A stretch of 64,000 bases of DNA from Cranoglanis bouderius (Eukaryota; Chordata; Actinopteri; Siluriformes; Cranoglanididae), in the NCBI GenBank assembly GCA_023630585.1, contig CM042539.1, positions 9,942,255 to 10,006,254 of the forward strand, written 5' to 3'. The position numbers were made by a program, and so were the translations under genes. The notes beneath the pieces were generated by a model. That model saw only the letters and a program-made list of their open reading frames with translations. It ran no database searches and was not told the DNA's origin. Below are positions 38,461 through 48,776 of this stretch, one piece after another. Numbering within the stretch: position 1 is the first letter of the stretch; every line of letters begins with the position of its first letter.

Positions 38461-38833
38461 TTGGAACGGAGGTCATCCCTTGGACCTCGGATACGGACTG
38501 AGCTTGAGAAGAGGCCATCCCGTGGGCCTCTGACATGGACTCGACTTGGGAAGAGGTCATCCCGTGGACCTCTGACATGAACTTGACTTCGGAGGAGGTC
38601 ATCCTGTGGACCTCTGACATGGACAGGGCAGGAGTGGAGGCTTCTTCTCGAACCTCTGACGAGAACATGGCCTGAGCGGAGGTCTCCTCGTGGACCTCCG
38701 GTATAAGCAGGAAAGGAGAGGAGGTTTCTTCTAGAACCTCTGGCAGGAACGTGGCTTGGGCGGAGGTTTTCTCGTGGACCTCCGATATGAGCAGGCCAGG
38801 TTTCCTCTTGAATCTCTGGCATGAACAGGACTG

Positions 38834-39302
38834 GAGTGGAGGTTTTCTCTTGAACCTCCAAGAGCAGCTCAGCTGAAGGAACCTCCTGCTGGGTCTCTGG
38901 CTGCAGCTCGGGGCTGGAGGTTGCCATATTAACCTCCAGGTGCAGCTCCCTTGAGGAGACCTCCTGCTGGGCCTCCTGCTGGAGCTCGGGGCTGGAGGTT
39001 GCCACGTTTACCTCCAGGTGTAGCTCCCTTGAGGAGACCCCCTGCTGGGCCTCTGGCTGGAGCTCGGGGCTGGAGGTCGCCATGTTAAACTCCAGTTGTA
39101 GCTCCGCTGTGGAGACCTCCTGCTGGGTCTCCGGCTGGAGCTCGGGGCTGGAGGTCGCCACGTTAACCTCCAGGTGTAGCTCCGTGGAGGACACTTCCTG
39201 CTGGGTCTCCGGCTGGAGCTCGGGGCTGGAGGTCGCCACGTTAACCTCCAGGTGGTGCTCCGTGGAGGAGACTTCCTGCTGGGCCTCCTGCTGGAGCTCT
39301 GA
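38834..39302 (-). repeat. 78-bp coding minisatellite, about six units
   Basis: Each unit encodes 26 residues of the form SPELQPETQQEVSSTELHLE followed by VNVATS. The unit length is a multiple of three and the frame is kept in all units. Confidence 0.85.
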
Positions 39303-39475
39303 GGGTGCCCGCCTGTAGAGCCGCTTATGCACCCGCCAGCTGCCCTTAAAACAGCCTTGGGAGCAGAAGTAGCTGCTCCTTACTCCCTGGTTCCTGCAGG
39401 TGGGACACTGCAGGATGGCTGGTCGGGTGCATCCCTCGCTTTCCCCGCTGCATCCATTTTTAGGGCGGAGTATTC

Positions 39476-40189
39476 TGTTACGACACGTGATGTGTAGTAG
39501 GACGAGGGAGTCAGGATGCATGCGCAGGGGAAACGCCAGTTTATTAGGAACAGGAAGTTCACAAATAAAGGGACACACAAAACACCATCAAACATAAATC
39601 ATCCACAAAAAGCGTAACAATAATCCAAAATGCGAGTTTACTTAGCCGAAGAGGCAGTAATCCAAAAAGGTAGTAATCCAAAACACACAGGGAAAAATAC
39701 GCGAGGCATGGAGGTGGTCTGGGAACCACGGACTATGAGCTAGGAAACAAACACGCGAGGCTACAAAAAAAAAAAACAAAAGGCTATGGAACATATCCAA
39801 GTCAGGTTTGAACTAAACTAAACTAAACTAAACTAATACTCCGCCCCGAAGCGGAAACGGAGCGGCGTATTTAAACACAAAAATCAAAAGCACAATAAAT
39901 GACACCTGAAACCAATGATTACACAGAATGAATGAGACTAACATGAACCAATAAGAAATGAGGAGGCGGAGACATGACACGAACCAAAACCTGAGCACAT
40001 GGTAGAACACGGGGGGCGGAGACATGACACAAACCAAAACATAAGCACATGGCAGAGGTAAACAAAACGGGAGTTCATGAATGACAGTCCAGAGGGATTT
40101 TATGAATAGCGCTGGAAAGCGCTCAGTGGGATGAGGAAGTATGCCACTCGCTAGCTTCACAGCGAGAGAGCGGGAGAGGGAACCTAACA
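39476..40189 (-). repeat. LTR of the METAP1-finger element (714 bp, upstream LTR)
   Basis: Nearly identical to 36174-36954 but shorter. An A-rich stretch (39764-39780) replaces the segment present at roughly 36448-36535 in the other LTR. TATA-like (39868-39876) and AATAAA (39540-39545) complements are conserved. Confidence 0.85.
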
Positions 40190-40293
40190 CCTTGTCATTG
40201 ACTATTTTCCTATAAGAGCATGCCTCATCATGCTCTATTCCTGGATTATAGTTGAATTTATATAATTTCTACCAAATTTTATTAGTTTTTCAT

Positions 40294-41039
40294 GTAACAC
40301 TTTACAATAACAGTACATGCATAATCATGAACTAATACCTGAATTAATATTTACTTAAATATGAACTAATGATGAGATAAGGCATGTACTAATCATGAAC
40401 TAATAACATGCGTGAATAACGACCACCTTAAGTACATTAGCGCATGTTTGTTAGTCAATGTATTAACATGTACAGTATTAATATGTAGGGGTAAAGTAAA
40501 TCAATAATTTCAAATTGTTTATATAATTTTCCATATGCAGCTGCGTACACAAACATCATTGGATGGCACTGGATTACTTTCATAATTTACATTGATCCTC
40601 CTTATCAAATGTAGAAAGACGCACTAATAATAAACACCAAGAATTTAATCTCAACCCGTTTTGCATCATTCTCCATCCATTTCTCTTCAAATCCCATTGT
40701 AGTACTAGTACATGCTCTGGGTCGCTGGGGCCAAACACAGCTCCTTTACCCACAAGGGTGAAATTAATACAGTGACATTTCTTCATTTAGCAGAAACTAT
40801 TATCTATTAACATTTAAAACCAGTGTTCTATTTAGTTTACCCCTACATGTTAATGAATATATTAACTAACTGGTCATTATTCACGCATGAATTCATAAGA
40901 CTCATGTCGTAGTTAAGGTTAGCTCTTCATTAGTTTGTGATTAGTACATGCCTTAACTCATCATTAGTTCATATTTAAGTAAGTATTAATTCAAGTATTA
41001 GTGCATGATTATTCATGTACTGTTATTGTAAAGTGTTAC
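40294..41039. mobile_element. Foldback element with about 200-bp inverted termini (Mutator-like)
   Basis: Left arm 40294-40500 (GTAACACTTTACAATAACAG…) and right arm 40835-41039 (…CTGTTATTGTAAAGTGTTAC) are inverted copies. GTTTTTCAT occurs just left (40285-40293) and again one base right of the element (41041-41049), a likely 9-bp target duplication. Long inverted termini with a 9-10 bp duplication suggest a non-autonomous Mutator-like element. There is no transposase in the 334-bp centre. Confidence 0.75.
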
Positions 41040-41049
41040 CGTTTTTCAT

Positions 41050-42055
41050 AACTAATGAAATCAAAGCAGTTCTTATTAGAGAGCTCAGATGTTTGGAGCT
41101 GACAGTATCTCTAACACAAGTGAACGTAAGGCACGCTCTTAATTAAACCTCTGTTAGTGTGGGTCAGTGGACTTTGTGTAAATATTTAATGGGACATGGC
41201 CTTTTAATGGGGCAGGATCTCAGTGACACAGTGCGCACCATCACACTGCTATACCAATTGACACCTACACTGGTGGATAGAAAGCGGGATTGTTATTTAC
41301 CCTTCCCAACAGGGATATATTCGTCCATGAATGCTTTCTTCATCATAACATTTTACCTCAGACCCAAATGTTCATAATCAGGTAGGAGAATTAAATAGCA
41401 GTGATATTTTTATAATTAAAAAAAAACTTCCATCAATTATAATTTGAAGTCATACATTTTAATGGAGTTTTATTATATGTTTTTGCGTCACTCCTAATAA
41501 TGTCTGTTCTAGAAAATTAGCCTCAGCTGTCATGGGAGCAAACACTGGCAAGCCATTAAGTTCTGATTTGATGTAACCGGAGGGTAGCTTTGTAGTTTTC
41601 ATAGCAGAGAGCAAACAGCCTGTCACAATCTCAGCCTGGCAGGAACATTCATGTCCCAGGCATTTATCAACCATATTCATTCCTGATGACATCACTCAGA
41701 CGGGCTCATTAGCTACACTAAGACAAGCAGCATCATAAAAGACTAATGAAGGGATTCAGACATCCGTATGCCAGATGCATATTTCTGCCCAAACCGCTGA
41801 CTTTACTGAGGCTGGAAATGACACTTCTGAACTGGAGAACTGTTTATAGTGTTTATAGTGATTCATTTTAGTCAAAAATCACTGGTGTGGAAAAAGTATG
41901 GGTAAAAATCAATTGCACCCTGTGCTAATGTTGATCTGTTTTAATGAATGGTTTTCTGTTTTTTTAACGATTTCTACTAATGATAATCAGTTCGTCAATA
42001 TGGGCACAGACTCACCCAAACTGGACAGTTGAAGATTAGAAGAAAAAAAAAATCA
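41050..42055. other. Unassigned part of intron 2
   Basis: No exon recognised. At 42004-42037 there is an inverted copy of the sequence at 42067-42104, a small foldback made from a piece of the adjacent Tc1-like fragment. Confidence 0.5.
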
Positions 42056-42375
42056 CCTGGTCTTTTTTCAGTCTTCAGCTGTCCAGTTTCGGTCAGTCGG
42101 TGCTCATGATAGCCTCAGGTTCTTGTTCTTGGCTGACAGGCGTGGAACCTGATGTGGTCTTCTGCTGTTGTGCCCATCCACCTCAAGGTTTGATGTTTTG
42201 TGCTTGCTGAGATGCTTTTCTGCTCACCAAAAGTGATTATATGAGTTATTATATCCTTCCTGGCAACTCAATCCAGTCTGGCAATTTTCCCCTGACCTCT
42301 CTTATCAACAAGGTGTTTCCATCCACAGAACTGTCGCTCACTCTGTTTTTTGTTTTTCGTATCATTCTGTGTACA
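42056..42375 (-). pseudogene. Tc1-like transposon fragment (family A)
   Basis: Contains the CAGCTGTCCAGTTTCGGTCA, GGTTCTTGTTCTTGGCTGAC and CAAGGTGTTTCCATCCACAG blocks of the family seen at 16094-16426, covering more of the N-terminal transposase region. Frames are broken. Confidence 0.7.
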
Positions 42376-42535
42376 TTTTCCAATGCTTCTTCCAATTAAA
42401 CATGAGTACATTTGCATTCTTTCACCATTTTTGGTATAGAATGTCAAATAAATCCAATACATCGATAGTTTGCCAGTTTTCTCTGTTATATATATTTATA
42501 AATAGGAAAAGGAGTGAACACTTATGTCCAAACAT

Positions 42536-43070
42536 ACACTATACGGCCAAAAGTTTGTGGATACCTGACCATCACACCCATATGTGGTTCTTCCCCGCAG
42601 TATTACCACAAAGTTGGAAGCACACAATTGTATACAATGTCTTTGTATGCTGTAGCATTACAATTTCCCTTCACTGGAACTAAGAGGCTCAAACATGTTT
42701 GGGCCAGCATAACAATGCCTCTGTGCACAAATTGAGCTCCATTAAGACATGGTTTGCCAAGGTTGCAGTGGAAGAACACGAGTGGCCTTCACAAAGCCCT
42801 GACTTCAACCCCACTGAACACCTTTGGGATGAATCGGAATGCAGATTGCAACCCAGGTCTCCTCATCCAACATCAGTGTCTGACCTCACTAATGCTGTTA
42901 TGGCAGAATGGGCAAATACCAACAGCCACGTTCCAAAATCAAGTGGAAAAATCTAGTCTTCCCGAAGAGGGAAGGTTATTATAACAGCAAAGGGGGATTA
43001 AATCTGGAATGGGATGTTCAACAAGCACATGGATGTGATGGGCAGTTGTCAACAACCTTATAGCCATATA
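42536..43070 (+). pseudogene. Tc1-like element (family C), left end preserved
   Basis: Starts ACACTATACGGCCAAAAGTT with CCTGACCATCACACCC. The + strand frames give HEWPSQSPDFNPTEHLWDES, the C-terminal Tc1 block in which the Glu of the DDE triad sits (…EHLWDE), then LTNAVMAEWANTN. The right end is eroded (about 43025-43070). The catalytic N-terminal two thirds are absent, as in the relative at 34758-35180. Confidence 0.78.
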
Positions 43071-44257
43071 CTTTATAAAGAATGCAGGTGATCTAGAAAC
43101 AGATTCTTGGTTCTGAATGGAGAAAAAATAACAAATATTGAGAGAAACAGTTTTCATGTTTTCATGATTTCCACTCTAGTTATTGTGGTTTATAATTGAT
43201 GTGTATATCATTATGGCACATAGATTGGCACATACTGTATATCAGTAAACAATCTTTATATGGATATATGACATGACATTATTGTGAAGTGGGCGGAGTT
43301 TAAAATGTCTTCAAATTTGCAAAATTAAGGCAAATGCTATGGGCGCAAGTGGACAAAAACAGGGATTTTTTTTTTTCTGTTGATATATTTGTTTTGATAT
43401 ATTTTACAACTTCAGTTTAACAGTAGACTGAAAATCTGAAAAAAAATCTGAAAATATTATAGGACCAAAATTGCCATTCCGCTCCAAGTATTAACCCCTA
43501 CTTGGTTTGCAAAATCAATCACCTTCCATTAAAGATTATGTAGAGGAGTGTTAGTCCACTATAAAAGGTCCTGGCCTTATTTAAAGTTATGCAGTACTCA
43601 CTTCGCCATTCTCTCTTCATGTTCCTCTACAGTATTCTCATTCAGCCGAGCTGGTGGCATCTGTTTAGCACTGGCTCATCTGTGAAGTGGAGGCAGGGAG
43701 GAAAAGGTCAAATCCCTGTCGAATGTAAATCTGTTTGTCCTTCACAACTGGAAATGGAAAGGTAGAGAGATGGGAGGACAGGGGACAGACGATCAGGCGA
43801 GCCAGTAGGAAGCTAATGAGAGGGAGAGCTGGGGATCGGTTGAAGCTGGCAGAGGGGGAAAGATGGCTGTGCTCAGCATTCAGCCTAAGAATGAAGTCTC
43901 TGCTGAATAGAAATGTGGCCGTGCATGAGATTGGAGTGTTAATAAGATGCACAGACCCAGTGATCCCTGCACTTCATTTTATTTTTCATTCTCTGTAGTG
44001 AATTAAATCCCCTTAGCCTGCTACTAAGGCAAAATGGCATTTATAGGCTATGCAAACAATCTGACTTCTTTCCTCATATTCCTCTTTGGTTTAAATACAA
44101 TTTCATATTTATTAGCTTTAACCCACAAGTCATTTTAGCTTAGGCTTGGAAACTTTTCTCAAACCTGCATTATTTTTTAGTATCGTGATTTCGAAAACTT
44201 TCAAAAGGCAAATTAAGAAGTTAATGTAGGCAAATCTCTGAAGTTTGTCCATTGTAC
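43071..44257. other. Unassigned part of intron 2
   Basis: Purine-rich sequence lies around 43680-43860. No recognisable exon or repeat family. Confidence 0.5.
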
Positions 44258-44411
44258 TGTAACGTCTGAACGTATCAAACTGATTTCTGAATCAGCCTGG
44301 GTTTAACAATGAAATTTCTGTGTCTCCTTGAGCTGTAAATCTGTTTAATGACCACTCTGGCCCCAGTTTGACCAGATACCTTTGGAATGCTAACGACCAA
44401 CCTTCCCCCCT

Positions 44412-44451
<40 letters not shown>

Positions 44452-46036
44452 GCTACCTACACGCGCACGCGCACACACACACACACAAGCTTACCTTACC
44501 CACACAATGAAAAAATCTCTCTCGAATGTAACGTGTAATTATATGTAATTATTCGATGCCTAAATAGTTTGATGTTATCTTGTTTACATATATTGTGTGT
44601 TTATGTGACCTAACCTTAATGATTTTAGATAGTCTTAACTTAGGATATTATTTTAAATGTCTGTAACCATGTTTTTCTTGTAATATTCGTTACAAGTCCA
44701 TCGAATTTGGTATGTAGTTAATCGTCTTGCGATACCCTGATTGATTATGCATATCATATTACAATGGGATACATTATTTCATGTTTTCTCTTAATTTCAT
44801 ATATAATACGATATAAACCGGCTCTTCCCTGGACATGCAAATTCGGGTCTGAGACAGACAAAGAGCGTTCATCCCGCCAACAAATCCAACTTCCTGATTG
44901 GCCCATAGCCCAAAGAGGCGTGTGTGTTGGTGTTGTCTTTAAAACAACACCACGCTTTCAGTCTCTTCAGTCTCTCTTCACTCACTTCAACTTGACACTC
45001 TTCCGGTTTCTCTCCCCCGGGGCCACGTGCCCCGGGAAGTGGAAGCCAGGATCTCTCTCTCTCCCGGACAAAGGATGCAGCCGCCTCACGGCTCACGCCT
45101 TTTTCAAATGGCACGACGAACCAGCAAACTCTACACGACCTCGTGCGAACTTTCAGACCGAAGCCATGCAAGTATAGTTAATGGATCTATATCTGCGTTT
45201 AAGATTGTACCCCTGTTTACAGGAGATTTAAGTTCGTTGCTGGTTTTGAAAAAGGCTAATTAGTTGTGTTTTTGTCTTCCATTCCCTTTTATTTCATTAC
45301 TTTCTCTCTATCCCTTTTCTTTTCTTGTATATAGATGTACATATGTATGTTTTGCTTAGAGTTAGTCGTGTGTATCCATAGTTACATCTAGTTATTAAAA
45401 TCTATTATCCCACGCTTGATTTTCTCTGTTTTTGGTCACGTGATAGAGTCCCTTTTTCACAGCATATGATCTCGATTACCCGCTCTAATCTTTAATAACA
45501 AACTTTGTGGTTAATTCTTCCTGGCCAGAAGGATAAACTCCCTCTTTAGAGTTCATAATTCCAAATTAGACTACAGCTAACCCTAAAAGCTGATCTAGAC
45601 CACATACATAGTCATAATTAATTATAATCCGTTGTAGTTAATTATCTATATGTATATGTGCACATACATGGATTCCCTTTCATGACTGATGTATATTTAT
45701 AACTGATCACAACACGCGTTGATTAGATATATAGATATATTTCACGCCAGTCGAGCTAATTCCTTATATAAATTGGAGAATACATTTAAATGTGTTAAAC
45801 ATCTTTTAATTTGTTACATAAAGTGTAACTGGTGGAGAATATTTTTAAACGTTGCAGATTCATCAGAGTTACTACACATTCTGGTAGATAATGCAGGCAC
45901 GCTTTAAAACTCGTCTCCTTTAAAAAGGTGCGTTGAGTCCAAGCGTGCGCTTCTGTTTCGTTTTTCATGTTTAAAGTTGATCCATTACATTATTCTGGTG
46001 GAAAAGAATAATGCTAGTAATGATTGATTCGTTACA
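44258..46036 (+). mobile_element. Solo-LTR-like repeat, copy 1 (1,779 bp, TSD GTAC)
   Basis: Begins TGTAACG and ends CGTTACA (TG…CA), and is bounded by GTAC on both sides (44254-44257 and 46037-46040). It contains a CA-rich tract (44417-44486), TATAAA (44812), a GC-rich perfect stem CCCGGGGC/GCCCCGGG around an E-box (45016-45036), and ATTAAA (45394). No internal retroelement genes adjoin it. A second copy lies at 55595-57294. The parent element is unknown; it could be an LTR retrotransposon or an endogenous retrovirus-like element. Confidence 0.75.
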
Positions 46037-47079
46037 GTACTTAAAAAGTAAGACAGAGTGCAGGGCACAGAAGCAAAAATTAAAGGCATCTTTAATTCTA
46101 ATACATGAGCTCAGAGAAACCCATGATTACCTAGTGTTGCCTTGATTGACACAGGAAAGAGTAAGGATAATTTAGCTATTTCAGACACTGCTGGCCACAG
46201 ATAGGTGTGCTATCGTTCTATCAGATTTGCTTTGATTGTTCAACGCATTGTGGAATTTCTGAGAACCTGATTTGTACAAATGTGAATGACAGTATTGTAC
46301 CAAACCCTAAACCTTTGCACCATTTCATGTGAATTAAATAAAGTGAAGTTGGGACATTGGCAAAGAGGGTACCATTGCATGTTGTGTTTTGCATGTCCTT
46401 CCAGTTTCTGTATAGGTTTCCTGTGGGTTGTTTATTGGTTTCCTCTGACCTTCTAAAAACATGGTCCCACCCAGTGTCCACTTGCACCTCACACTCAATG
46501 TTCCAGGGATAGGCACCAGATCCACTCACTTTTACTTGTTATACCTGTTTTTTACAATTATTTTATCAGAAATGACTGGGCTCTAAAGCATCTCAGCAGT
46601 CTGCGAGCCAAGCCTCTTTTCCTTTGCTGATCTGCCTTCTTTCTCCTTCTAGATGCTTTCTTTTAGTCCCCTTATCTTATCAGAACATCAGTCTCTATGG
46701 CAGGTTACAGTAGAGTCATCCCCCTGGCTGTCGTGTCATCTCTACTCCCTTTCACTCATCCTCTTCTCTGCTTCTATTCTCAATATGTCACTATTAAGCC
46801 TCTCTCTCTAGGTCTACACTTTAGGTCAACCAGCCCAGCTTATCATGTGTTAGCTCCATATGTATACACTTATCAACAGGGCCAAGTGCCCTTTTTTTTG
46901 GAAGATGGCATTTTGTACCTTAAAGATCACCCAAATCCTCTCTGTATCAAATCCCACCAAGGACTACGTCACACCTTATCAAGCAACTTATCGCTGCTGT
47001 TTGTGCTTCCACTTTGACAAAGGAACCTGACATTACATATATATTATTATTCATATATATACAGTATATACTGTATATC
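46037..47079. other. Mostly unassigned part of intron 2, with a SINE-like fragment
   Basis: A partial copy of the SINE-like body is visible at 46370-46515 (CATGTCCTTCCAGTTTCTGT to GGGATAGGCACCAGATCC). The rest shows no recognised feature. Confidence 0.5.
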
Positions 47080-47416
47080 CATCCATCCAATCCTACACAG
47101 GGTTGCAGGGAGCGTGGAGCCTATCCCGGGGGACTTGGGGCACAAGGAGGGGGAGTCTCTGGACGGGGTGCCAACCCATTGCAGGGCACAATCACATACA
47201 CACTCACGCACCTATTCACACACTACAGACACTTTACAGATACTTATCAGCCTACAACACATGTGTTTGGGCTGGGGGAGTAAACCGGAGTACCTGGAGG
47301 AAACCCCCGAAGCACGGGGAGAACATGCAAACTCTGCGCATTCAGGACGGATGCGGGAATAGTAAACCCTGGAGGTGTGAGGCAATTGTGCTAAACCCTA
47401 TACCCTCCATGCCCCC

Positions 47417-47420
<4 letters not shown>
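47080..47420 (-). repeat. tRNA-headed SINE-like repeat, copy 4
   Basis: The body CAGGGAGCGTGGAGCCTATC, GCCAACCCATTGCAGGGCAC and GGGAGAACATGCAAACTCTG is in the - orientation. The head end (GTGAGGCAATTGTGCTAAAC) runs into a TA microsatellite at 47419-47495. Confidence 0.75.

Positions 47421-47495
<75 letters not shown>
47419..47495. repeat. TA microsatellite
   Basis: About 38 TA units directly after the SINE-like copy. Confidence 0.95.
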
Positions 47496-47500
<5 letters not shown>

Positions 47501-47568
47501 ATGTAGCTATATCTATATGTACATGCTTTTGCCACTTTACTGTATAAGGGACACTTTTACAACAGCTG

Positions 47569-47750
47569 ATTCTTGCACTTATCCAATCAGCCAATCATAT
47601 GGCAGAAGTACAGTGCAAAAAATCATGCAGATGTAGGTCAAGGGCTTCAGTTAATGTTCAAACATCAGAATGGTGAAAAATGTGATCTCAGTGACTCAGT
47701 GGCACGGCTGTCGGTTCCAGAAAGATTGGTTTGAGTATTTCACTTTCCTG
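47569..47750 (+). pseudogene. Tc1-like transposon end fragment (family A)
   Basis: Contains CAATCAGCCAATCATATGGC, ATGCAGATGTAGGTCAAGGG and GGTTTGAGTATTTC, the outer non-coding end of the family seen at 18985-19345. Confidence 0.6.
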
Positions 47751-47782
47751 CACTCTCAAGAATATACACAGAATGTTGTGAA

Positions 47783-47821
<39 letters not shown>

Positions 47822-47841
47822 GATTCCACAGATATACAGTA

Positions 47842-48381
47842 CTGTGTGAAAGTTTTAGGCACCCTATTTTTTTTTTTAGTACAGCCTTTGTTATAGATTT
47901 TTTATCTTATGACTTCTACATTATCAAGTCAGTACAAAAAACATTTTAGATTCCCAAACATTAGTTTTCTAGCACAAAATTAATTGTTACAGAAAAATGT
48001 TTGTATGTCATTAAAGAAAGCAGCATATGACGTAAGAGACTTTTCAGACAAAAAAAACACAATGAGGGCTCCTGGGTTTTGCTGCAAAAATAAGAAGCAA
48101 GTGCGAAAGTCAAAGTCTCCAGAAGAACTGTGGCTGGTTCTGCAAGATGCTCAATAAACCTTACCAGCTCATTTCCTTATAAAACTGCACAAATTGTACC
48201 GGGCACGACTATTTTTATTTTTATTTTTTGTCACATCAAATATTGACTTTGTTTCATTTACTACTGTTTACTGCTCTTTATCGTATTTTTATTCTTTTAT
48301 GTAGAAATATTTCATTTCATTATTTTGAAGGCATCTTTGCTTTACCGCATTTCTTTGCATGTGCCTAAAACTTTTGCACAG
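47842..48381. mobile_element. 540-bp TA-target MITE (partner of 30772-31323)
   Basis: Left terminus CTGTGTGAAAGTTTTAGGCA and right terminus TGCCTAAAACTTTTGCACAG are inverted. The flanks form the palindrome CAGTACTGT with TA at 47840-47841 and 48382-48383. The interior is the inverse complement of 30772-31323 (for example CATTATTTTGAAGGCATCTT). There is no coding capacity. Confidence 0.85.
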
Positions 48382-48776
48382 TACTGTATGTCAGCCATGT
48401 CTCAGCCATTGCCAACCTTAATATGACTGCCAACACTTGATTGGTATGCAAAGTAGAGATGTAGGGCTCCTCAAGAATAAACCTGAGGATGTGACAGGCA
48501 CTGGAAAAAATCAAAGAGAATTCACACAGTGTTAAAATAACTTGTTTTTCTTGCACCTTTTGACTTTGATGGGAAAAAAATGAAGTGCGTAAAAACAGTT
48601 CAATCAAATTTCTATTAGCAGTTTTTTATGAGCTTTTGCTTTTGTGAAATGGGAAAAATTGCACCTCTTTAATGCAAACCTTTATACTGTCCACAAATAC
48701 ACACTACAACTACTCCCCTTATTTTGTTATTTTGCCCTGCAGTGCATTTAGTATGATCCTTATAGTTACATAAAGT

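Larger units (their letters stand above)
36888..39578 (-). pseudogene. METAP1-like zinc-finger/tandem-repeat protein of the LTR element
   Basis: The - strand frame opens at 39578, inside the upstream LTR. Residues 43-84 (39452-39327) read GCSGESEGCTRPAILQCPTC then YFCSQGCFKGSWRVHK. The spacing Cys50-x7-Cys58-x2-Cys61-x10-Cys72-x3-Cys76-x7-His84 is that of the C6H2 finger at the N-terminus of methionine aminopeptidase 1. The last His is Tyr and the first Cys is shifted, so about six of eight ligands remain. About six 26-residue repeats (SPELQPETQQEVSSTELHLE… type, 38834-39302) follow. Ser/Pro-rich repeats run to 36888, with frame changes near 38800 and 38140. No peptidase domain is present. 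In METAP1 the finger links the enzyme to ribosomes; here its role is unknown. Confidence 0.75.
36174..40189 (-). mobile_element. Complete non-autonomous LTR element with METAP1-like finger
   Basis: Two direct repeats (36174-36954 and 39476-40189), starting TGTTACGAC and ending AACCTAACA, flank a 2,521-bp interior. The whole is bordered by the 5-bp duplication CCTTG (36169-36173 and 40190-40194). On the - strand a G-rich polypurine tract (complement of 36958-36965) abuts the downstream LTR, fixing the element as antisense to the host gene. I see no gag, protease, RT or integrase. The interior instead encodes a METAP1-like zinc finger followed by tandem-repeat protein, so mobilisation would need another element's enzymes. 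A canonical tRNA primer site right after the upstream LTR was not recognised. Confidence 0.88.

Noticed and set aside
39327..39452. MYND finger instead of a METAP1-type finger
   Set aside because: The YFCSQxCFKGSWxxHK block and the C-x7-C-x2-C-x10-C-x3-C spacing fit the METAP1 C6H2 finger better; MYND fingers start with C-x2-C.
44764..45177. Coding potential of the 137-codon frame within solo LTR copy 1
   Set aside because: The frame is not conserved in copy 2, where indels break it, and it shows no family motif.
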